From: Methylobacterium aerolatum
Lineage (GTDB): Bacteria > Pseudomonadota > Alphaproteobacteria > Rhizobiales > Beijerinckiaceae
Length of the DNA: 64,000 nt
Direction of reading: 5' to 3'
NCBI RefSeq assembly: GCF_022179085.1
Contig: NZ_BPQE01000020.1
Span: forward strand, 62,001 to 126,000
The notes under the pieces are model-generated. The model did no database searches. It saw nothing but the letters and a program-made list of their open reading frames with translations, and was not told the DNA's origin. Below are positions 40,137 through 48,489 of this stretch, piece after piece. The translations under genes were made by a program, and so were the position numbers. Positions within the stretch are counted from its first letter, which is position 1; every line of letters starts with the position of its first letter.

Positions 40137-40793
40137 TCATTGCCGCGCCGGGGCGTTGAGGCCATAGCCCCGGAAGCGCCGCACCGTGTCGGCGATCTCC
40201 GCCTCCGACAGGATCTGGGGCGTGCCCACCTGCAGGGCCACGGCGAACTGGTGACACAGCGTCTCCAACTCGCTGGCGAGCCAGATCGCCCGTGCCATGT
40301 CCGCCCCGGCGGCGATCATGCCGTGGTTGGCGAGCAGGCAGCAGGAGCGCCCCTCCAGGGCGGCGAGGGCGAGCCTGGAAAGCTCCTCCGTCCCGTAGGG
40401 CGCGTAGGGGGCGCAGCGCACGGTCGCCCCGCCGAAGGCCGCGATCATGTAGTGGACCGCCGGGATCTCCCGGCCGCAGATGGCAAAGCCCGTACAGTAG
40501 ATCGGGTGGGCGTGGACCACGGCGCCCACCTCAGGCCGGGCCGCGAGGATGTCGCGGTGGAAGCGCCATTCCGAGGAGGGCTTCGTCCCGGCGGGGCTCG
40601 TCCCATCCATGGCGAGGGGCACGATGGCCTCCGCGTCGAGGGCCTGGGTCGGGACGCCGGAGGGCGTGATCAGCAGCCCGTTCCCGAAGCGCAGGGAGAC
40701 GTTGCCGGAGGTGCCCCGGTTCAGGCCCAGCGCGTCGAGTTCCCTCGCCGCCGCGACGACGCTCTCCCGTGCCGTCCGCTCCGCCGCCTGCAT
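40137..40793 (-). CDS. Class II aldolase/adducin-family protein (fuculose-phosphate aldolase-like)
   Basis: The 218-residue protein fits the zinc-dependent class II aldolase fold: GTSGNVSLRF near 26, HAHPIYCTGFA near 92 with the metal histidines, E in the ALDAEA/SSEW region, and ANHGMIAAG near 154 with the third histidine. These enzymes cleave sugar phosphates such as L-fuculose-1-phosphate, or act on related aldehydes. The ATG has GGGAGGG upstream. It is divergent from a GntR/FCD regulator, the probable controller of this gene. Confidence 0.88.
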   Translation of the reverse strand: MQAAERTARESVVAAARELDALGLNRGTSGNVSLRFGNGLLITPSGVPTQALDAEAIVPLAMDGTSPAGTKPSSEWRFHRDILAARPEVGAVVHAHPIYCTGFAICGREIPAVHYMIAAFGGATVRCAPYAPYGTEELSRLALAALEGRSCCLLANHGMIAAGADMARAIWLASELETLCHQFAVALQVGTPQILSEAEIADTVRRFRGYGLNAPARQ

Positions 40794-40975
40794 GGTCCCC
40801 TCCCTGTGGCGCGACCGGGGTAAGGGCTGCGGCGCTGCCGGTAAAGACGGGGGCTTTAAGATGTGGATTCTCGCCGCCGTCCCCGCGCGGGTCACATGAT
40901 CTTGAAAATCCTCCCTATTCCCTCGGAGGTGTTTGGGTTACGCCCAAGTTGATCGTGCGACTGACCGGACAGGAC

Positions 40976-41668
40976 ATGGCGAATTCCGACCTTCTGAGCG
41001 TGAAGCCGATCGCTGCGACCACCAGCCTGCGCACCCTCGCATACGAGGCGCTGAAGTCGGCCATCACCAAGATGGACATCTACGGCCGGCCCGACGAGGT
41101 CCGGCTCGACGAGCGCAAACTCTCGCAGGACCTCGGGGTCAGCCGCACGCCCGTGCGGGAGGCCCTGACGGTGCTGGAGCAGGAGGGATTCGTCCGCTCC
41201 GAGGCCCGGCGCGGCATCTTCGTCGTCCGCAAGAGCAAGAGCGAGATCGTCGGCATGATCCACGCATGGGCGGCGCTGGAGAGCATGGCCGCGCGCCTCG
41301 CCTGCGACCGCGCCACCGACGCGCAGCTCGAAGATCTCCGCGCGGCCTTCCCCGAATTCTACGGCGGCCAGCCGGCCTCGCATATCGACGAGTATTCGGA
41401 CGCGAACATCCGCTTCCATCAGACCATCATTCAACTCGGCCATTGCGAGGCGATCTCGGAACTGACCGGCAACCTCCTCGTCCACGTCCGCGCCATCCGC
41501 AACGCGGCCCTGCGCCAGGGCGAGCGAGCGGAGCAGTCGATCCGCGAGCATGTGGCCATCATCGCCGCGCTCCAGGCGCGCGACGCCCCCCGTGCCGAGA
41601 CCCTGGTGCGCGACCACGGCCTCGGACTCGCGCGGCACGTCGACCGCTACGGCGACCATCTCGGCTGA
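40976..41668 (+). CDS. GntR-family transcriptional regulator (FCD type)
   Basis: The 230-residue protein has a winged helix at about 15-85 (LDERKLSQDLGVSRTPVREALTVLEQEGFV, then ARRGIFVV) and an all-helical FCD domain with metal-binding residues in DANIRFHQTI and H in REHVAIIAAL. It lies divergent from the aldolase gene across 182 bases, the usual arrangement for local repression relieved by a metabolite. No clear operator palindrome was pinned down. Confidence 0.9.
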   Translation: MANSDLLSVKPIAATTSLRTLAYEALKSAITKMDIYGRPDEVRLDERKLSQDLGVSRTPVREALTVLEQEGFVRSEARRGIFVVRKSKSEIVGMIHAWAALESMAARLACDRATDAQLEDLRAAFPEFYGGQPASHIDEYSDANIRFHQTIIQLGHCEAISELTGNLLVHVRAIRNAALRQGERAEQSIREHVAIIAALQARDAPRAETLVRDHGLGLARHVDRYGDHLG

Positions 41669-41760
41669 CGCCCTCCGGCGCGATCACGAATCTGTGAGCG
41701 ACGGCCGTTCCTTCGCGGCTGCCCTCGCTCCTGCGTTCTGTGACTTCGGCCCGAGGGTTG

Positions 41761-41782
41761 AACCTTAATCCTTCTCAAGGTT
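41761..41782. promoter_or_regulatory. Inverted repeat before the HD-GYP gene
   Basis: AACCTT (41761-41766) and AAGGTT (41777-41782) form a 10-base-spaced palindrome in the AT-richer region 65-86 bases upstream of the HD-GYP start. It could be an operator or a weak hairpin. Confidence 0.4.
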
Positions 41783-41846
41783 AACGTATCACGAACACTT
41801 GTCCGCTATCAAAGCTCGGCGGCAGCGACCAGAATTGGGAGTCCGC

Positions 41847-43028
41847 GTGACCACGATCGCGGACGATTCAGCCAAAGGCCCGGCAGGCACCGGTTCCGCG
41901 GGAGCGGGCTCGGCAGCCACGTCGGCTGTGACGAGGCCCGCCACGGGGAACGCCGTGGCGAACCCCGCGAGGCTCGCGTCGGGCGGCGGGCACTTCGTCC
42001 TCCTCGTCTCGGACAGACCCACGGAGCGTCTCGCCCTCGAACGCGCGATCAACTTCGCCATCGATTGCCGCGCGGTGTCCCCCGAGGCGAAGTCCCTGCC
42101 CGGCCGCCCGCTCTTCGCCGTCCTCGATCTCACGCCGCTCGCCATGGAGCGGTGGCTGAGCCGCCTCGACGGACAGGTGCCGCCGGTGCCGCGCCTCGCC
42201 CTGGTGCGGGGGGAGCCGCATCCGCCGCGCCCGCATACGCGCTTCCTGCCGGCGGGGTTGCCCCGCAAGGAGGTGCTGTCGCAGGTCTTCGCCCTCGTGG
42301 AGAAGGCGGCGCAGACGGCCAACGGCCGCGCGCAATGCCTCCACGAGAAGGCGCAGGCGGCCAAGCTTCTCGTCGCCGAGATGTTCGACAGCGCGGCCAT
42401 CGGCGGCAACCTCGATCATGCCGCCCTCGACCTCGGCACCGAGACCGTGCTCGCCGCCATCTCGGAGGTCGGCATCTCCGCGTGGCTCGCCGAGCTCTGG
42501 CGGCACGATGCGGGGGTCTACGAGCACACGTTGAGCGTGGCAGGTTATTGCGCGGCCTTCGGCGGCCGGATCGGCCTCGGCCAATCCGATCTCGCCCGCC
42601 TCGCCCGGTCGGCGCTTCTGCACGACATCGGCAAGTCCCGGATCCCGAAGGCGATCCTCGACAAGCCCGGCCGCCTCGATGCCAACGAGGAGCGCCTGAT
42701 GCGCCGCCATCCGGAAATCGGCGCCAGCCTGCTGGTGGGGCAGGGGGGCTTCGACCCGGAGGTGATCGACGTGGTGCTCCACCACCACGAGCGGCTCGAC
42801 GGGACGGGCTATCCCCATCGCATCAAGGCGGCGCAGATCGGCGACCTCGTGCGCATCGTCTCGATCTGCGACGTGTTCTCGGCCCTGACCGAACGCCGGT
42901 CCTACCGCACGCCGGCCAAGCCCGCCGAGGCCCTCGCGATCATGGTCGAGAGCGCCGGACATCTCGATCCGGCCCTGCTCGCGGCCTTCACCCCCGCCAT
43001 GCTGGCCTGCGAGCCGCTGCCGGCGTGA
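41847..43028 (+). CDS. HD-GYP cyclic-di-GMP phosphodiesterase with a degenerate receiver-like N-terminus
   Basis: The 393-residue protein ends in an HD-GYP domain (about 220-380): ARSALLHDIGKSRIP with the HD pair, RRHPEIG, VVLHHHERLDGTGYP with an intact GYP motif, and SICDVFSALTERRSYR. It should hydrolyse c-di-GMP. Residues 50-155 have the alternating strands of a receiver (HFVLLVSDRP, LFAVLDLT, RLALVRGE, TRFLPAGLPRKEVLSQVF) but lack a clear phospho-acceptor pocket. GTG 41847 has GGGAG 6 bases upstream; a TTG at 41799 would add 16 residues. Confidence 0.88.
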   Translation: MTTIADDSAKGPAGTGSAGAGSAATSAVTRPATGNAVANPARLASGGGHFVLLVSDRPTERLALERAINFAIDCRAVSPEAKSLPGRPLFAVLDLTPLAMERWLSRLDGQVPPVPRLALVRGEPHPPRPHTRFLPAGLPRKEVLSQVFALVEKAAQTANGRAQCLHEKAQAAKLLVAEMFDSAAIGGNLDHAALDLGTETVLAAISEVGISAWLAELWRHDAGVYEHTLSVAGYCAAFGGRIGLGQSDLARLARSALLHDIGKSRIPKAILDKPGRLDANEERLMRRHPEIGASLLVGQGGFDPEVIDVVLHHHERLDGTGYPHRIKAAQIGDLVRIVSICDVFSALTERRSYRTPAKPAEALAIMVESAGHLDPALLAAFTPAMLACEPLPA

Positions 43029-43156
43029 GCGCCGTCCGGCGTGGCGTGGCGGCCACGCCGGGCCGGAACCGTCGCCCCCGCGGCCGCCGTGCCGCGCTTT
43101 CGCCGCAAGCGGGCCGGAGGGACCACGCGTCCGAATCGTACCCCGCGCCGCGCCCC

Positions 43157-43654
43157 GTGACTCCCTTCCGCCTCCTCGCCCTCGCCCTCGTCGCCCTGCC
43201 GCTCGCGGGCTGCGGCAGCCGCCTCTCGCTCACCGAGGAGCCGAAGGCCGCCTACGAGACGCGCACCACCATCCTCGACGAGGTCGCGGCGGCGGCGGCC
43301 ATCTCGGCCTACCGGGTGCAGCACGGCCTGACGCCGGTGGTGGTCGATCCCGGCCTCGTGAAGGCAGCCGCGTGGCAGGCCGCCAACAACGCCCGGCACG
43401 GGCAACTCAGCCACGACGTCGGCGGCAGCTTCACCTCGCGGATGAACAACGCGGGCCTCGCCCGTTCCTACGCGGCCGAGAATCTCAGCGCCGGTTCGGA
43501 GACCTTCGATCAGGTCTTCGCCCGCTGGAAGGCCTCGCCGGAACACAACCGCAACATGCTGATTCCGCAACTGCGCCGCATCGGCATCGCCCGCGTCGAT
43601 GCCCCCGCGACCCGCTACAAGCGCTTCTGGGCGCTGGTGATGGCCGGAAACTGA
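43157..43654 (+). CDS. CAP/SCP-domain lipoprotein
   Basis: The 165-residue protein has a lipoprotein signal (LLALALVALPLAGC, lipobox Cys near 18) and a CAP domain: ISAYRVQHGLTPVVVDPGLVKAAAWQA, NARHGQLSHD, AAENLSAG and RWKASPEHNRNML. Bacterial CAP proteins of this form are envelope proteins of mostly unknown role. GTG 43157 is the only start giving the lipobox at the right distance. Confidence 0.85.
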   Translation: MTPFRLLALALVALPLAGCGSRLSLTEEPKAAYETRTTILDEVAAAAAISAYRVQHGLTPVVVDPGLVKAAAWQAANNARHGQLSHDVGGSFTSRMNNAGLARSYAAENLSAGSETFDQVFARWKASPEHNRNMLIPQLRRIGIARVDAPATRYKRFWALVMAGN

Positions 43655-43660
43655 GCGCCG

Positions 43661-44614
43661 CTATTCGGTCCGGTTGTCCTCCACGCGGTTGCCGGTCCCG
43701 TTGTCGCGGTTGTCGAGGCTGCTGCCGAAGGGATAGCCGTCGTCGGCGCCGCAATGGATATCCCATCCGTTGCGGGAATTGACCACGACCGGCGCCGTGA
43801 AGAAGCCGACCCCGCGGAAGGTGTTGCCGGTCACCACGTTGTCCGAGGGCGTCTGGTGGCGCACCGTGCCGCCCTCGCCGCAGTTCCGGTAGAGCCGCAC
43901 GGCGCCCTCGCCGTGAAGGTCGAAGGTGTTTCCGGCGATCGTGTTGCGCGCCGAGCCATCGACGGCGATGACCTCCCGCCCGGTGGTGATGGTGAAGGCG
44001 TTGCCGGTGATCGCGTTGTCGGCGCTCTCGGCATCGAGATAGACCGCGGTCGCCGAGGAGCGTCCGGCGATCCGCGATCCGCTCAGCGTCAGGTGGGTCA
44101 CTCCCGGCCCGGCATAGACCGGGATCCGGCCGAAGGCGGTGAGCGCCACGCGATCCAGGGTGATGCGCGTGGGCGCGGCGGCCTGGGCGCGCTCCGTGTG
44201 GCCGGGGCTGTGGGACGACTCGCGCACGGCCGGGCCCTGGCCGTTCAGGCCCATGCCCCAGATCCGGACATGCCCGAGGATGGCGCATCCCCGGATCGCG
44301 ACATCCGTCGGCCGGTCCCAACGGGAGCGGTCCGCCTCCGGCGGCCGGGAGCGGATCTCCACGGCGAAATCCGCAAGCCCCGTCCCGGCCTCGCCCGGCC
44401 CGATCGTTCCCCCGTCGCAGGTGATCGTCACGCCGGAGGAGGTCGCCCCTTCCAGGAGCAGGCGCGGGACGTGGTCCCCCGGCCCGAGGCGCAGGCTGCA
44501 GGCGAGTCTCACCGGCTCCCGTCCCCGCCCGGCGGCCGTGAGAATCCGGGCGCGGGTCGCGGCGTCGCAATCCTGGGCCGGGCGGACGATGGCCGGGGGA
44601 GGGGGGGTATCCAT
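43661..44614 (-). CDS. Right-handed parallel beta-helix protein
   Basis: The 317-residue protein shows repeating NxITGNxF-like rungs from about 190 onward (DNAITGNAFTI, RNTIAGNTFDL, DNVVTGNTFRG, NRVEDN), the hallmark of pectate-lyase-like beta-helices. No signal peptide is obvious: the N-terminus is Pro-rich and polar (MDTPPPPAIVRPAQDC). The fold is clear; whether it is an enzyme or a binding protein is not. It is upstream of nothing on its strand and converges with the CAP lipoprotein gene, 6 bases away. Confidence 0.75.
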   Translation of the reverse strand: MDTPPPPAIVRPAQDCDAATRARILTAAGRGREPVRLACSLRLGPGDHVPRLLLEGATSSGVTITCDGGTIGPGEAGTGLADFAVEIRSRPPEADRSRWDRPTDVAIRGCAILGHVRIWGMGLNGQGPAVRESSHSPGHTERAQAAAPTRITLDRVALTAFGRIPVYAGPGVTHLTLSGSRIAGRSSATAVYLDAESADNAITGNAFTITTGREVIAVDGSARNTIAGNTFDLHGEGAVRLYRNCGEGGTVRHQTPSDNVVTGNTFRGVGFFTAPVVVNSRNGWDIHCGADDGYPFGSSLDNRDNGTGNRVEDNRTE

Positions 44615-44646
44615 CGGGTCGGCAATCGTTCTCCGGGAGGCGGCGC

Positions 44647-46470
44647 CTATTCCACCGGTGCCATGTCGACGATCCGCACCTGCGCCCGTTCGGCGCCACG
44701 CCAGCGGTCGCAGGACAGCGTCCCGGCGATATGGACCTCCTGCCCGAGCGAGCCGAGGATCGCCCGGCCGAGGGGCCGCTCCGCCGCGCGGAAGCAGATG
44801 GCGCCGACGGCCTGCCCGTCGCGGCTGCGCAGCCGGGCGCGGACATGGCCGGAGCCGACGATCCCCGCATCCACGATCCGGTGGCGGGCCAGGGCGAAGA
44901 CCGGCTCCGGCGAGCCCTGGCCGAAGGGGCCCGCCCGCTGGAGCAGCCGTACCGTCTCCGCCGTGGCGCCGCCCGCGCTGAGGGCGCCGTCGATGAGCAG
45001 GGCATCGACGGCGCGGGCCTGCGCCACGGAGGCGGCGAGGCTCTCGCCGAGATGCCGTCCGAACGCCGCGATGGCCGTGCCGTCGAGGGTGACGCCGGCG
45101 GCCATGGCGTGTCCACCGCCCTTGCGGGCCAGACCCGCCTCGACGCAGGCGCGCACGGCGGCGCCGAGATCGACGCCCGGCACGGAGCGGCCGGACCCCG
45201 TGGCGCTGCCGTCCGGCCGGATGGCGAAGGCGAAGGCCGGGCGGCCGAACCGCTCCTTCAGCCGCGCGGCGACGAGCCCGACGATGCCCGGGTGCCACTC
45301 GGCGTTGCCGATGACGAGGACGGGCAGCGACGGATCCTCCGTGAGAATCCGGTCCATCTCGGCTTCGGCCTCCAGCACCGCCTGCGCCTCGATGGCCTGC
45401 CGCTCGCGGTTCAGCCGGTCGAGATCGACGGCGATCCGGGCGGCCTCCGCCGGGTCGCGGGTGCCGAGAAGGCGCGCACCGAGGGCGGCGTCGCCGATCC
45501 GCCCCCCGGCATTGATGCGCGGGCCGAGGACGAAGCCGAGGTGCCATGCCTCCGGCGGCTCCGACAGCGACGAGGCGTCGAGCAGCGCCGCGAGCCCCGT
45601 GCGCCCCCGGTGCCTCATTACGGACAGGCCCTGGACCACGAAGGCGCGGTTGAGGTCGCGCAGCGGCACCACATCGGCGACGGTGGCCAGCGCCACGAGG
45701 TCGAGGGCGTCCGTCAGCTTCGGCTCCGGTCGGTCCGGCCCGAAGGTCCCGGCCCGGCGCAGGACCCGATTGAGGGCGACGAGGGTGAGGAACACGATGC
45801 CCGCTGCGCAGAGATGCCCGAGGCCGGAGATGTCGTCCTGACGGTTCGGGTTCACCACCGCGTGGACCGCCGGCAGCACCTCCGAGGCGGCGTGGTGGTC
45901 GAGGACGATGACGTCGAGCCCGTTGCCGGCCGCCCGCTCCAGGGGGCCGTGGCCGCTCGTGCCGCAATCGACGCAGACCAGCAGCGTCGCGCCGTCCGCC
46001 GCCAGCGCCGCGATGGCGCCCTCGTTCGGGCCGTAGCCCTCGGCGATCCGGTCGGGGATGTGCACCGGCACCGCCAAGCCGAAGCCGCGCAGGTACTCCG
46101 CCAGCATGGCCGCGCTCGCCGCGCCGTCCACGTCATAATCGCCGAACACCGCCACGGTCTCCCCGTCCCGGATCGCGCGGGCGAGGCGGGTGGCGGCCTT
46201 GTCCATGTCGAGGAGGCGGTCCGGGTCCGGCATCAGGTCCCGCAGGCGGGGGCTCAGGAAGGCATCCGCCTCGTCGGCCCGCACGCCGCGGCCGGTGAGC
46301 ACCCGCGCGAGCAGTTCCGGCAGGGCATGGGCCTGCACCATGCGGGCGATGGCGCGGTCGGAGCCGAGGCCCTCGCAGCGCATCGCCCAGCGGCGCCCCG
46401 TAACGGAGGCCTCGACGCCGAGGAAGGAAGTGGGGGCGATCAGGGCGGATGCGGCGGACACGGAAGCCAC
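44647..46470 (-). CDS. recJ: Single-stranded-DNA-specific exonuclease RecJ
   Basis: RecJ degrades 5' ssDNA ends in recombination and repair. The 607-residue protein has DHH-family motifs VFGDYDVDGAASAAM near 100, VCVDCGTSG, VIVLDHHAASE near 180, and the DHHA1 part with GRSVPGVDLGAAV and KGGGHAMAAGVTL near 455, then the OB-like C-terminus. The start is taken as GTG 46470; the first 35 residues are variable. An open frame continues upstream into pntB only by GC bias. It is downstream of the pnt terminator on the same strand. Confidence 0.93.
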   Translation of the reverse strand: MASVSAASALIAPTSFLGVEASVTGRRWAMRCEGLGSDRAIARMVQAHALPELLARVLTGRGVRADEADAFLSPRLRDLMPDPDRLLDMDKAATRLARAIRDGETVAVFGDYDVDGAASAAMLAEYLRGFGLAVPVHIPDRIAEGYGPNEGAIAALAADGATLLVCVDCGTSGHGPLERAAGNGLDVIVLDHHAASEVLPAVHAVVNPNRQDDISGLGHLCAAGIVFLTLVALNRVLRRAGTFGPDRPEPKLTDALDLVALATVADVVPLRDLNRAFVVQGLSVMRHRGRTGLAALLDASSLSEPPEAWHLGFVLGPRINAGGRIGDAALGARLLGTRDPAEAARIAVDLDRLNRERQAIEAQAVLEAEAEMDRILTEDPSLPVLVIGNAEWHPGIVGLVAARLKERFGRPAFAFAIRPDGSATGSGRSVPGVDLGAAVRACVEAGLARKGGGHAMAAGVTLDGTAIAAFGRHLGESLAASVAQARAVDALLIDGALSAGGATAETVRLLQRAGPFGQGSPEPVFALARHRIVDAGIVGSGHVRARLRSRDGQAVGAICFRAAERPLGRAILGSLGQEVHIAGTLSCDRWRGAERAQVRIVDMAPVE

Positions 46471-46522
46471 CTTACACCGGCCGTTCGGGCAATGCTGTGG
46501 CGGCGGGGCTGCAAACGAGAAA

Positions 46523-46542
46523 GGGCAGGCCTGCGCCTGCCC
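46523..46542 (-). terminator. Terminator after pntB
   Basis: GGGCAGGC/GCCTGCCC (46523-46530 and 46535-46542) forms a perfect 8-bp stem with a 4-base loop; on the minus strand it is followed by TTTCTC. It lies about 60 bases past the pntB stop. Confidence 0.65.
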
Positions 46543-46604
46543 TCGATCGGGGCGCCGCCCCGAAACCCCGCCGAAGGGCGCGACGCCCCTCGGGATACCC
46601 CGGA

Positions 46605-48005
46605 TCAGACCGATTTGAGGATCGAGTCGACCACCTTCTTGGCGTCGCCGAACAGCATCATCGTGTTGTCGCGGAAGAACACCTCGTTCTCCACGCCCGC
46701 GTAGCCGGAGCCCATGCCGCGCTTGATGAACAGCACGGTCTTGGCCTTCTCCACGTCGAGGATCGGCATGCCGTAGATCGGCGAGGTCTTGTCGGTCTTG
46801 GCAGCCGGGTTGGTGACGTCGTTGGCGCCGATCACGAAGGCCACGTCGGCCTGAGGGAACTCGCCGTTGATGTCCTCCAGCTCGAACACCTCGTCGTAGG
46901 GCACGTTCGCCTCGGCCAGCAGCACGTTCATGTGGCCCGGCATGCGGCCCGCCACCGGATGGATGGCGTACTTCACGTCGACGCCCTCCTTCTTCAGCAT
47001 GTCGGCCATCTCGCGCAGCGAGTGCTGCGCCTGGGCGACCGCCATGCCGTAGCCGGGGACGATGATCACGCGCTCGGCGTTCTTCATGATGTAGGCCGCG
47101 TCGTCGGCGGAGCCCTGCTTCACGGGGCGAGTCTCGACCTGGCCCGAGCCGCCCGCGGCTGCGGCGTCGCCACCGAAGCCGCCGAGGATCACCGAGATGA
47201 ACGAGCGGTTCATCGCGTGGCACATGATGTACGACAGGATGGCGCCCGAGGAGCCGACCAGCGAGCCCGTGATGATGAGCGCGAGGTTGCCCAGGGTGAA
47301 GCCGATGCCGGCCGCCGCCCAGCCCGAGTAGGAGTTCAGCATCGACACGACCACCGGCATGTCGGCGCCGCCGATCGGGATGATGATGAGGCCGCCGAGC
47401 ACCAGCGAGACAAGGACGATCAGCCAGAACAGGGCCTTCGACTCGGTGCCGATGAACAGGGCGATCAGCAGCACGAGGCCGGCGGCGAGCGCCGCGTTGA
47501 TCAGGTGGCGCTGCGGCAGCATGATCGGCTTGCCGGACATCCGCCCGTCGAGCTTCGCGAAGGCGATGATCGAGCCGGTGAAGGTGATGGCGCCGATGGC
47601 GACGCCGAGCCCCATCTCGAACAGCGACTGCTTGTGGAAGTGGCCGTTCTCGATGATCCCGAAGGCCTGGGGCGCGTAGAGGGCGCCCGCCGCCACGAAC
47701 ACCGCCGCGAGGCCAACCAGCGAGTGGAAGGCCGCGACGAGCTGCGGCATGGCCGTCATCGGCACGCGCTTGGCGATCACCGCACCCGCGCCGCCGCCGA
47801 TGCCGAGGCCGAGCAGCACGAGGATCCATGCGCCGAACCCGGCCGGCGGGTGGCCGACGAGGGTGGTCAGGATGGCGAGCCCCATGCCCACCATGCCGTA
47901 CATGTTGCCCTGGCGGGAGGTCGTCGGGTGCGAGAGCCCCCGCAGCGCCATGATGAACAGGACGCCGGCGACGATGTAGAGGAGAGAGGAGACGTTCTCG
48001 GACAC
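46605..48005 (-). CDS. pntB: Proton-translocating NAD(P) transhydrogenase, beta subunit
   Basis: PntB supplies the main membrane channel and the NADP(H)-binding domain III. The 466-residue protein has about nine membrane helices and then IVPGYGMAVAQAQHSLREMADML and VIGANDVTNPAA near the NADP site. The GTG start at 48005 follows the middle subunit by 4 bases. The enzyme makes NADPH from NADH using the proton gradient, valuable for biosynthesis during one-carbon or phototrophic growth. Confidence 0.96.
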   Translation of the reverse strand: MSENVSSLLYIVAGVLFIMALRGLSHPTTSRQGNMYGMVGMGLAILTTLVGHPPAGFGAWILVLLGLGIGGGAGAVIAKRVPMTAMPQLVAAFHSLVGLAAVFVAAGALYAPQAFGIIENGHFHKQSLFEMGLGVAIGAITFTGSIIAFAKLDGRMSGKPIMLPQRHLINAALAAGLVLLIALFIGTESKALFWLIVLVSLVLGGLIIIPIGGADMPVVVSMLNSYSGWAAAGIGFTLGNLALIITGSLVGSSGAILSYIMCHAMNRSFISVILGGFGGDAAAAGGSGQVETRPVKQGSADDAAYIMKNAERVIIVPGYGMAVAQAQHSLREMADMLKKEGVDVKYAIHPVAGRMPGHMNVLLAEANVPYDEVFELEDINGEFPQADVAFVIGANDVTNPAAKTDKTSPIYGMPILDVEKAKTVLFIKRGMGSGYAGVENEVFFRDNTMMLFGDAKKVVDSILKSV

Positions 48006-48009
48006 GAGC

Positions 48010-48468
48010 TCAGCCCTTCTTCTTGTACATGCCGAGCATGCGCTGCGTGACGAGGAAGCCGCCGAAGATGTTCACGCTGGCGAGCACGATGCCGATGAAG
48101 CCGAAGAAGCGGGCGACGCCGGTCCCCTTCTCGATCAGGGGCACGCCGACCGCGAGGAGCGCGCCGACGATGATGACCGAGGAGATGGCGTTGGTGACCG
48201 ACATCAGCGGCGTGTGCAGCGCCGGGGTCACCGACCACACGACGTAATAGCCGACGAAGATCGCCAGCACGAAGATCGCGAGCCGGAACACGGTGGGATC
48301 GACGGCGCCGCCCGTGGCGGCGGCCACGCCGTGGCCCATGCCGTCCGCGATCACCTGCGCCTGGTCGGCGGCGTTACGGGCGACGGCGGCGGCGGCGCGG
48401 GCCGCATCGGCCAGCACCCGGGCCTGATCGGCGGCCTGGTCGGGAGGAACGACGACAACGTTTGCCAT
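48010..48468 (-). CDS. pntAB: NAD(P) transhydrogenase, middle subunit (alpha-2)
   Basis: The 152-residue protein carries the membrane helices split from the alpha subunit ([40 protein letters not shown], then [17 protein letters not shown]). An unusual N-terminal stretch of about 55 residues is rich in Ala, Asp and Gln. The three-gene pntAA-AB-B layout is typical of alphaproteobacteria. AGGAGAA precedes the ATG. Confidence 0.94.
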   Translation of the reverse strand: MANVVVVPPDQAADQARVLADAARAAAAVARNAADQAQVIADGMGHGVAAATGGAVDPTVFRLAIFVLAIFVGYYVVWSVTPALHTPLMSVTNAISSVIIVGALLAVGVPLIEKGTGVARFFGFIGIVLASVNIFGGFLVTQRMLGMYKKKG

Positions 48469-48489
48469 GACAGTTCTCCTCTCGACGGA

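Noticed and set aside
41761-41782. CtrA box (TTAA-N7-TTAA)
   Set aside because: The TTAA elements here are 12 bases apart and part of an AACCTT/AAGGTT palindrome, not the CtrA spacing. A TTAA pair near 62115 has spacing 9 and was rejected for the same reason.
44647-47829. A 1060-codon fusion reaching from the pntB region into recJ
   Set aside because: The upstream part is out of frame with pntB and has no domain. RecJ sequence begins near 46470 and pntB has its own stop and terminator.
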